A stretch of 64,000 nucleotides of DNA from assembly GCA_023014485.1 (NCBI GenBank), contig JAJOZX010000487.1, positions 864,001-928,000 of the forward strand. Reading direction: 5' to 3'. Positions 44,460 to 55,600 of this stretch are shown here, one piece after another (the stretch's first letter is position 1; each line of letters begins with the position of its first letter). Origin of the DNA: Bathynomus jamesi. Lineage: Eukaryota > Arthropoda > Malacostraca > Isopoda > Cirolanidae. A program made the translations under genes and the position numbers. The notes below the pieces were generated by a model. It did no database searches. It had not been told where the DNA came from and saw only the letters and a program-made list of their open reading frames with translations.

Positions 44460-47400
44460 GTAAGTAATTTTATAATATTTTCCACCTTCCAGAAGGCGTT
44501 TTCTGGAGAGGAGTTTCCCCTTACATCCATAAAAATTTTACGTATAAGTTGCGCATCAGTTACACATTTAACGTAACCTTTATATAGCACTGAAACAAAC
44601 GTTTAACAGTGGCACAACATTTTTAGCTCTAGGGAAAGTAAGATCTTTTCCGTTCTTCTATTATTTCGTAACTTTTTGTTGTTTCGTTTTATTCATCTTA
44701 ATTGCGTAGCTTAGGCGTAACGTTTTAACCACAATGAAAACTATGAGCTCTCAATATACGTAGCGGAAGGTGGGGTAAGACGGACTACTTAACACAAAAA
44801 TGAGTCTAGAAACCACATTTATATAATTTTGGAGGTTTTTAGAGGTTGTGGCGGTGCTTTGGGGTGTTATATTTAAAGTCCACACCCTGGTCACGGTTTT
44901 TAGAGGAAAAGACTGAAACACGAGATTTTACCAAATCAATATTTTTATTGTACCAAAAACGAATCACGGGGTAAGATGGACCCCAGGGGTCCATCCTTAC
45001 TGGCACAACTCACACACAAAAACCTCTTCCTCATCATCCTCTACCCTGCACATTCCTCATGTGCCCATCTCTTGCAAATGGCGCAACAAACCCACCCTTC
45101 CCCTCGCACAGAATTACCAAACGTGTCATTGCAATACAAGCACTTGGTTGAATCTCCATCCTCACTGTCACTGTCATGAGCCCAGGATGGCCCAGCTTTC
45201 GCTTGCTTTGCTTTTTTCTTTTGTGTCATGCTTTTGTTTGGTGACGTGAAGGACATCTAGCAACCAATATCTGAACCTCGCCCTTTCTGCTTGGGTTTAG
45301 AGGGGGGGGGGTGTTCCATCTCACCCCATGGGTCCGTCTTACCCCACCGTCCCCTACATATAATTATAAACTCCTACAACTTGCTTAATACATAATATGG
45401 ATTTTACAAAACTGAGATTCTAATTAAAATATACTGTAACGACATTTTGATGTTTATGCTTTGCGCCAGGAGCCTAAATGTTATTATAAACATGTGTTAA
45501 TTTTACGTTATTTCTGATTTCTAATGAAAAAAGTTTGAAATGACTGGCGTAAGACAAAATAATGAAGGCACTTCAAAAATTGTATGAAGAATATTTTGTA
45601 TACGTTATGTTAGATGGTAGGATTTATTTATTTTATCTTGTAAACGAAGAATTTGCATTTTATCAAATCGGCTCTCTCTCTGTGATATTAGCTGGTCTTG
45701 TGTTCTAGTATTTAGTTTATAAGGGGAGCTTCAAATATAACTGCTTTCTAGAGATTAATTTAAAGTAGGTTCATTATAGCCTACATTATAATTAATTATC
45801 TAGTATTACAGTGTTGTTAATTTTATATATAAAGTAATTTAATCGCGCTGAACATATTAAATCTGAAGTGACATATACATACTGTAGTTTGAATACTTCC
45901 AAATTAGGTTTCGAATTTATGTCTAATCATATTCATTTCTCTTGTTTGTTACCAGAAAGTTACATATGCAAATATTGCATGAAAGTTGCTGACAAAATAT
46001 TAGGCAGTGGCGTATCCTGATCAGCTGCTTTGGTTTATCGCACTTATTAAATAAATCAAATCTTTATTAAACAAATCAATAAAGAACATAAATGAAATAG
46101 ACAATTACATTAACGTATACATGGGTACCGTACTCACCAAAATAAGGCGATTGCGTGTCCAGGACGGGAGGAGTGCGAGTCGGGGGTAAAGGGGTTACTG
46201 GGAGGCCATATTTATGTTCAATCTTTAAAGAATAATATAATAAAAGCGGATGAGCGAAAACACAACATTCTAACACACAGTAGCAAACGGAACTGGCTAG
46301 CACTCACTGCAGGATTGCCACCCAACTTTTTAATTAGTACCAGATCAGACAAATAAAAAGTACCAAATGAGTACAAAAAGTACCACTTTATTAAAATAGC
46401 ATAAAACTTACCTAATATTATTAAAACCACATCTTCCACTCCCTCTGATACTTCAGGCATAGACCACTTATTACTCATTTTTTCAACTAGTTTCCTGGGG
46501 GTTGCCATGACTTTTTTTTTATGTAGGAAAGAGGGGCCAGGGGCAAATGTCCGCAAAAAGCGCCCCTCCCATAGAAGAAGAAGAGAGCCAAAATCAAGGT
46601 TCGGGGTTTTCGAGATGCCTAGACACTCTGTGTTTGAAAGATGGGAGGTCATAGACAGTAGGAAAGATGGATTGAGGAAGATTGTTCCAGAGTTGACCGG
46701 TTGAGTAGATGAAAGACTAAAAATACTGATTAACCCTTTCATTAGATAGTTCGACAGAAAAGGAATGAGAAAGTGTAAAAAGTCTGGTACTGCGTGCTCT
46801 CCTTAAAGGAGGAGGCATGCAGTTAGAGTGTTCAGAAGAGTAATGTCCGTTATGATAGCGATATTAAAGAGAGAGTGAGGCAACATTGCAGCGAAGAGAG
46901 CGAGAGATTGAAGACAATCAGTAAGAGATGGGGAATTGATGAGACGAAAAGCCTTTGATTCCATCCGGTCAAGTACGGCTGTGTGGGTTGAACCACCCGA
47001 CACATGAGAAGCATACTCCATACATTGGCGAACAACACCCCTGTACAGAGACAGCAACCGAGTGCTGGTGAAGAAACCGGTACAGCACACCTAACCGCTT
47101 AGAAGCTGTTTTAGAAAGAGAGTATGAGTGATCTTTCCAGGAAAGATCACGAGAAAAGGAAACTCCAAGAATGTTAAGAGAAGAGGAAGGATTCAGTTGT
47201 GTTGTTGAAGGTAAGGGGATAGTCGTGTGAAAGATTGTAAAAGTAAACAAATGGAGGACAGAGTTTTTGAGGCATTGAAAGCCACAAGGTTTTCTCTGCC
47301 CCAATCAAATATAGCAGAAAGATCAGAGATCAGGTGTCCCATAGCCGTCCTACGCGAATCATGACGCGACTGCTGTGAGGGACGCTTTGGGAAGCGGGTG

Positions 47401-50400
47401 GAGAAGTAAAGAGTGGAATCATCGGTATAGGAGTGAATAGGACAGGAAGTGCGAATTAAAAGATCATTAATAAATAAAAGGAAAAGAGTGGGTGACAGGA
47501 CAGAACCCTGAGGAACACCACTGTTAACAGTTTTAGGAGAACAACAATGGCCATCTACAACTGCAGCTATAGATCGGCCAGAAAGGAAATTAAAGATGAA
47601 GATACAGATAGAAGGATAGAAACCGAAGGAGGACAGTTTCGAAATTAAAGGTTTGTGCTAGACTCTATCAAAAGCTTTCAATATGTCTACCGCAATAACA
47701 AAAGTTTCACCAGAATCTCGAAAGGAGGATGACCAAGATTCAGAGAGATATGCAAGAAGATCGCCAGTAGAGCATCCCTTGCGGAATCCATAGTGACGAT
47801 CTGAAAGATTGTGAGGAGAAAGGTATTGAGAATCTTCCTATTAAGGACAGATTCAAAAACCTTGGAAAGGCAAGAAATCAAAGCAATTGGACGATAGTTG
47901 GAGGGTTGAGAGCGGTCACCCTTCTTTGGGACAGGCTGAATGAAAGCGAACTTCCAACAGGAAGGAAAAGTACCAGATGAGAGACAAAGACGAAAGAGTT
48001 TACCTAGGCAGGGTGTCAGCACAGAAGCACAGTTTTTAAGAACAACAGGAGGAACACCATCAGGACCATACGCCTTCCTAGAGTTGAGAGCAGAAAGGAC
48101 AGAAAAAACATCTTTAGAAGAGATTCTAATTTCAGACATAAAGTCAGAGGGGAGAGATGGAGGAACAGCACCGGAATCGTCCAGGGTTGAATTGTAAGCG
48201 AAAGTTTGAGCGAAGAGTTCAGTTTTGTAGGAGAAGAGACGGCAACTGTGCCGTCGGAATGGAAAAGAGGAGGGAAAGAAGAGGAAGTAAAGTTGTTGAA
48301 GATGTTCTTAGCTAGATGCCAGAAAGAGCGGAACGAATTAGAATTGGATAGATTTTCACATTTTTGTCGGATGAAGGAATTTTTGGCGAGTCGATGAACA
48401 GATTTTGCACGATTCCGGACAGAAATATAAGCTGAGTGAGAATCAGGAGTTGGATGGCTGCGGTACCTTCTGAAAGCCTCTCTCTGTTGCGGGTGCATTA
48501 GAACAAGTAAAGTTAAACCAAGGTTTTTTTGCATTAGTAGTAGGAATAGAATATGGAATAGATGCCTCGATGCACGAGAGAATCACCTCTGTAATGTGCT
48601 CTGCACACTCAGAAGGGCCCCGGCCTTGGAAGCAGCGCCGAAGTGCCAAGGCCCCTCCTCTTGGGAGGATCCAAAGGCCGAATTGGAGCGAGCGATAAGA
48701 CAGAAAACAGAGATAAGATTGTGATCGGAGGAGCCCAACGGAGAGGAAAGTTTCATAGAGTAAGATGAGAGGTAAGAAATAAATCCAGAATGTTCGGCCT
48801 ATCTCCAAGGCGATCGGGGATACGAGTAGGGTGCTGTACAATCTACTCTTGGTCGTTTAGAATAGAAAAGTTGTAAGTTAGTTCACCAGGGATGTCAGTG
48901 AAATGGGAGGAAAGCCAAAGGTAGTGGTGAACATTGAAATCTCCTAAAATGGAGATTTCAGCAAAGGGAGAGCGGGAAAGAATGTATTCCACTTTGGAAG
49001 TGAGGTAGTCAAAGAATTTTGGATAGCTAGAAATAGGAGAAAGGTAAACAGCGCAGATGTATTTAGTTTGAGATTGGCATGTAAGCCTTAGCCAGAAGGT
49101 TTAGAATTCGGAAGATTCGCGTTCGGGAATACGAGAACAAGTTAGGTCATTGCGTACATATACACAACATCCAGTAAGAAAAGGGGTTGCTGTCAGTCAT
49201 CCCAGACACCTAAGTTTCAATGAAGAAAAGAAGATGAGGTTTGAGGAGGAGAGGTGGTGTTCAACAGATTGAAAATTTGAGAAAAGGCCACGAATGTTGC
49301 AGAAGTTTATGAAAAGTGAATCAGACAGAGGTCCAGAACATCTCAAATGGGCGGTAGCAAATTCAGCCCCGCTGCCCGGGTCTGCGTTCCCGGTATCGGC
49401 AAGGGGGGGGGAGCCAGAAGTGGGGACATTTATGGTCCCTTCCTCAAGGGACTCCGAGGCTCTTGAAGTTGATGCCATTTTTTTTAAATTTTGAAAAGAT
49501 TATGTAGTGTGTAAGATGCATGTGTATGTAGTGAGGCATAGGAAGAGAAGTGTGTGTTTGAGAGCATGCTGGACTGCTCACAGGGTAGATGGGACACCGA
49601 AAAAGATCAGCTAAGGAGGACAGTGACAGGAGAAACGGGAGTTCCAGCACTCCCTATCTTCTGTCAATTAACATCTTCTTGCAATTAGCAGCTTCAAGCA
49701 AATTCTTGCTGTGCAGTAATCCATTGAGTGGCCCTGTCTTAAGCCGAGATCTATTTTTTGTTTTAGTATTACTCACTATCGAGAATATTCTCTCAGGAGC
49801 AGCAGAAGAATGAGGCAAAGACATGAAATTCAACATTAGTCTCGATACATTAGGAAATCTTAGTTGGTCGCCACAGCTTTCCTTCAACACTGCATACCAG
49901 AATTTTTGTGGCTCCAGCCGATTGTCACCCAAAGCTGACATTTCAAATAAAGTTAACTGCCTTCATTCCTTACTGAGTTCTTCATAAGGATTGTTTTTAA
50001 TGATTTTAGGAAATGAAGGGTCCCGCGTCTTAAGGTACCTAAGCGCCAAAATTAAAATTCGCCAGAAATCGCCTCCAAAGTTCAGCAATATTCTGGCAAT
50101 AGTATCTCTGTTATTAATTGAGCTAGAACGTTCATTTTTGGCTAAATTAGAGTTCTAAGTATGCTAATGAAGATGTTGATGAGTTTTTGGAATAGATTTT
50201 CATATTTTATATTTTATATATATATTTTTTAAATTTTTTTATTTTCTTATGCCGAACTTTGGGTGAACTTTTGGCTGGCGATAGAGGTGAAAAAAGTAGT
50301 TCGCTTCATAAAGTTTTCAACCATACTTCTAGTGTCGTAAGGTCATTATAACCCAAACCACACGATAGAGGAAGGGTGAAAATAGTGATATCCATCAAAA

Positions 50401-52593
50401 ACACGTTTTCGCCTGTGGTGGCGCTTAGGTACCTTAAGACGCGCGACCCTTCAAATTTTATTGGCAGTGGAATAAGAGAATTGGGCTTTCCTTCAGTTAC
50501 ATTTGCAGGATCTAACGCTTCAAGTAATTCTAAGTTTGTGAACATATCAGAAGATAGAAAGGTTTGAACATTTGTTTTGATAAGGTCACATAAAAGTTCA
50601 ATGTTCTAACTTGAAAATCTTCAAGATCTCTTTTTGAAATTTTAGAAGAGAATTCCAAAGAAATGCTTTCTGTTCTAGCTCCACGATATATGTTACTGAG
50701 GCTAAGATAGTTTGATGGATCACTGAAATTAATTTTACTTATATCTTTATTCTTTACTAATTATCTTTTAATGAAATTGCTAATAGCATTAACGCTACTG
50801 TTGATAGAATTGCGCAGTTTGTGCATTCTAAAGGATGTTGCCTGAAATTCTAAATTCACTTTATTTACAGCATGTAAAATAAAAGCCAAAAAGGCGAAGT
50901 ATATTTTTGTTACTGGATTATGCAGTTCTTGCAATATTGAAGAAGCAACAGCCATGCCATCTTCAAGTGCTGCTGACGTAAAGTACAGCATAAGTGCAGG
51001 CCATTGTTCCAAAATTCTTTTTATCACTTCTTCTAATGACAATTAATGGGTCCCCCCTTTCCTCCCATCATGACATCACCCCCTCTTTCCTCCCATCATG
51101 ATATTTGCATTGTCACTGGCAAATCCAATCAAATTTTCAATGGGAATGCAATTCAAATCAAAGAAATTAATTACTGAATTGTGGATTCCTTGTGCTGTGA
51201 ATCTGACTTTTAATAAACTTAAAAATTGGTCAACTGTTTTCTGAACATTTATATCTTAGAAACGAGCTATGAGAACAAGATGCTTAGTAGTTGAAAGATC
51301 AGTTGATTCATCAATGATCAAGGAGAAATTAGTACTCCTTAAATGAGACACAAGATCTGTAAAACAAGTATCACTCATAACTTTCCGAAAAATACATGTT
51401 GCCTTCGTCCTGACAAATTTCATTGCACTTGCAATTTTAGAATTGGGGTATGCATTTGCAACAAGTTCAGGTAAATGGTTCATTATAGCAATTGGTAGAT
51501 GATGTTCTGCAACAAAGGCACAGAACTTCAATTCTGAGGTTGCAACCTGCTTTTCAAAATTTTATGACACTGACGGTTAAAAAAATGTAACTTTCTTGGA
51601 CTGATTTCTCGAATTTAAATTCTTCAAATGTTTTTCAGTTTTTCTATGTCTTTCAAGCAATGCTACACTTCCTGCTATTTCACCGTTGCACACAGTACAA
51701 AAGGCTTTATTCTCAGTATTCTTACTTTTACATACCCAGGATGAAAATCTGTCGTCTTGTAACCACTTCGCTTGAAATTTATACTCATAGTTCACTTTTT
51801 TACGTGGTGTTTCCGTACCACTACCACAATCGTCCTTATCTGAATCGTCAGATTTGTTTTTCAAATTCCTTTTTTCACTCATTTCTTTACCCGAATGGTT
51901 AACCCAGAAAAACTTGATCAAAAATACAATTGAACGATCACTGCCATAACTGCTACATCTTGTGAGATACACTATACACGAACACCACGGAGATACTGTC
52001 TGGGGTAAACGTGGCCGGACGTTTCGTCGACGGACGTTTCGTCGACGGACGTTTCGTCGACGGACGTTTCGTCGACGGACGTTTCGTCGACGGACGTTTC
52101 GTCGACGGACGTTTCGTCGAAAGATTTTTTTTAAAAGAACTTCATTTTCATGTAAAAATAAAATGAATTTGTTTAAAAGGAGGTTTATTTTCCTTTACGG
52201 GATTTTTTTTTGGAAAGAACTGTATTTTCATTTAAAAATAAAATATATTTATTTAAATTTCGGAAGAAGGAAATTTTAAAATTGTGCCCCTATAAACTTA
52301 CAAATTATGTGCAATAGCTTTTAGGTATTTAGGTATATATAGTTGGTAATTATATATATATATATTAATTATATATTATTTATATATTAATATATTATAT
52401 TAATATATTAGGAGCAAGTGTAGTTTACGTTTCCCCGACACAAAAGGGGAAACAAACTACACTAGGTCAAAGTTGGGGAACGTAAACTACACTAGGATCT
52501 TTAGGAGACATTTTTTAAATGAATCCATCAAATAAAACGTTAAAACTAACGAAAATATTACGACTTAACCTAATTAATCGTCAATATATATAC

Positions 52594-52626
<33 letters not shown>

Positions 52627-55600
52627 TGACGATTGGTTAGGTTAAGTCGTAATATTTTCGTTAGTTTTAACGTTTTATTTGATTAGATATACGCGGACAA
52701 AGTTAGGGAACGCAAACTACAGTAGGATAATGTAGGGGAATGTAAACTACACTAGGATAATGTACGGGGAACGTAAACTTTACCCGGCTGTGGACGCTGG
52801 TTGGTTTATTAACCTCTAAGTGCGCAATCACCTGGTTGGTTGATTAACCTCTAATTGCACCATTACATTATCTGAGATGGGGGTGGTAGAAATATGAAAT
52901 AGCCATTTGACGATACGTCTGTCGACGAAACGTCCATTCGACGAAACGTCCGACGACGAAACGTCCGTTCGACGAAACGTCCAACGACGAAACGTCCGGC
53001 GACGAAAAGTCCGAGCACCGGGGTAAATATTTACTATTACACCGTCTCCCGTAGAAAGTTTTAAAAGCTGGTTTTCAGTTTTTCAATGAGCTGAATTAAA
53101 AAATGATACTCATTTCCGTCGCAAATGATTTGTTAAAGAGTTACTGAAGCTTAAAGCTTTTAAAACTTTCTACCCTTTTTTACCCTTTTTTACCTAACCT
53201 AACCTAACCTAACCTAAAACAACCTAACCTAACCTAACCTATTTTTATACCCATATTTAAGTCATGTCTTTAACATTGAAAACCAGCTTTTAAAACTTTC
53301 TACCGGAGACCGGTGTAATAGTAAAGAAATACCCTGTCTGGTGCGGCATCACGAAGCAAGGCACTGAACTGCATCGAGACGAGTAGTGAACACGTTCTGA
53401 ATGAGTCTGATCGCGCGGTGGTGCTACGTCTGGTGTGAAATGTCCTGAGCGCCCCATGTACAATGTCAACATACAGTATAACTAACTCTTATACTGCAAC
53501 ACCTTTCACTTTATTATATCATAGCATAGATAGACATATATATATGTTTATTCCCATTTAGTACCAGATATTCATCGTTTTATTGAAAGTCGTACCAAAT
53601 GTACTTAAGGTAGTTAAAAGTATCAAATCTGTACTTTAGTACCAAAAACGGCAACCCTGGTTAGCAGCACAGAGCACTCGCAGAAATGAGCGATAAACAA
53701 GTCGCTGGGGGCGCTCGATGATTAGCTGATATCCCCTACGTCATGCCACTGCGTCATTATTCCATAGTCTCACTATAGCCTTCGGTACTCGCACAATTAC
53801 TGCGATCAACCGTGGCTGTGGCTCATCTAATGTCATCGTTATTTCATCGCCCTCTCAAAACTGCAGTAATTATTGGTTGAATTGTATTGTTTGATGAGCT
53901 TTTTAAGTAATGTTTTAAGATTTACTAAAAATAATTTTTAAATGCTCTGAGGTTGGTTTACCGCCAGTAAACACGATAACACAGAGAATACGTCACTGAT
54001 ATTAGAGCAACGTTACGGGGAAAAATTACGCTTGTTAAAGTTACACGTAAGTTGTGTCAACGTTACTGACAAAAATTACGTGTAAAGGGAATGGTACTCC
54101 CTATTACTATGTTAAGAATTTAGGGATAAAATATATTACTTTTAAACATCATTTCTAACTTTGTCATCACTTCAGTTTGAGGACTTAAACTTGACTAGTA
54201 TTAAATGGTGACTGATATTTAATTTTGCCAACTTTTAAATTTCAAAACCCCGCAGATTTTGGCTCGATCGCCAATCGACCAGATCGGTAGAAATTAAACA
54301 GCGTCATTTGATTATTTGCAAATGATTGTTAGCCGCAACAATGGTTCTTCAGTGATTTCCTTTCTAAATAATATATGAAAATGAATTAAAAAAGAAATTT
54401 TAAATTTTTTTTTTTTTTTTATTTTTTTTTTTTATCTCTTGCTTTACTTCGAAAATAAAACCGGAGACTGACAACGAAAACTGAAGAGGTGACAACCCTA
54501 CAAGCATTCCTAGAAAACTGTAGTGATATTTTAAATGAATAAACACCTTTACAATTAAACTGTAATTAAAATACGTAACCAGGTAACCAGCTATCTATTC
54601 GACAGTTTTTTGTGCCAAAACGGGCAACTCCTGCAGAACTTTTGACGAACCGAAGGAGGAACGGAACTACAAAGTGCCGCATCCAGAGAGCATCGTCAGG
54701 CAGGAAACCGACAACTGTTGGTTGTATGACTCTATAACAGGTTCATATAAAGTTAATGAGAACTGCAAAACGAGTGAGGAGGATAAAGATGAAGCTAGCG
54801 GATTTAGAGTCATAGGAGGCCAGTACACAAATATCAGTGAATTCCCATGGCAGGTATAAAGAAAATTACGCATGCTTTAACCCTAAACGTACAGAATGCA
54901 AGTGAATAGTGAATAAGTCTGTGTTCACCATTATTCGCATTAATTTATTGTTTAGATAATAAAATCAATTAGGAGTGCCAGAAACTGGCACAGAGCTCAG
55001 GGCAACCAACGCGGCCCACTGCACTAATTCCGTGTCTGCACTGCGCATCAGAGTAACCGATCGCAGTGGCTGCGCGTCCGTACGTCGCATTGGGGTTCGA
55101 ACCGCCGATCTCAGCGTCTTCACTTTGCTTACAGGGAAACGGTGTTACCCACTAAGTCCCGGACGCTGGCTTGTTTAGATAATGCTTAACAGGTGCAGAA
55201 ACAAAACATATTTACAGAATTAAATACTGAAATCTAACATTTATTTATTTGCATTTTAAAGTAATTTGATAAACGTAAAACGCAGTCAATTTGAAGCTTT
55301 GAACTTTTCATCTCTTCAAGGTTGCACTTATTTACAATAAAAGGGCTTTCTGCGGTGGTTCTCTCATCAGTGTTCAGCACGTCTTAACTGCCAGTCATTG
55401 CGTGTTTGGGTAAGTTTCATCATGAGGATAATTATGACTTAAATCAAGACTTTTAGGCATTACCGCTTTTATATTGCCACTGTTTTCAGAGTTTAATCCA
55501 AACAAAAATTTAGTTATACTTTATATTCTATTTAATTTAAGGAGTTACTTCATCTAATAATACGTAACGGAAGGCGTATCATTATTATATTCATAAGACA

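Larger units (their letters stand above)
52004..53333. mobile_element. 312 bp MITE split by a foldback element
   Basis: Ends GGTAAATATTTACTATTACACC and GGTGTAATAGTAAAGAAATACC with ~50 bp inverted arms including GAAAGTTTTAAAAGCTGG. Perfect 8-bp duplication CTGTCTGG at 51996-52003 and 53334-53341. The centre carries (CCTAA)n. The foldback entered six bases from its left end. Confidence 0.85.
46310..53659 (-). mobile_element. inner hAT element with multiple nested insertions
   Basis: Ends CAGGATTGCCACCCAAC and AACGGCAACCCTG, with subterminal AGTACCAAATG-type repeats on both sides. It contains its own transposase remnant (49654-51972), a Jockey-like LINE, a 4-bp-TSD element and a MITE with a foldback. 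No clean 8-bp duplication is seen, though GCTAGCAC and GTTAGCAG lie near the two ends. Confidence 0.65.
46005..53751. mobile_element. outer hAT (ZMYM-type) MITE, split by a larger hAT
   Basis: Left end CAGTGGCGTATCCTGATCAGC (46005), right end CTACGTCATGCCACTG (53751), with ATCAGCT near both ends. Own sequence is about 400 bp (46005-46309 and 53660-53751). The flanks ATATTAGG and CGTCATTA do not match, so one boundary may be wrong or altered. Confidence 0.55.

Noticed and set aside
4374..49478. Many plus- or minus-strand ORFs of 60-130 residues opposite LINE and hAT coding regions
   Set aside because: They are antisense or off-frame shadows of transposon genes with no domain pattern of their own.
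53192..53242. Telomere or telomere-proximal sequence from the (CCTAA)n tract
   Set aside because: The tract is short, lies inside a MITE with its own target duplication, and is surrounded by normal intron sequence.
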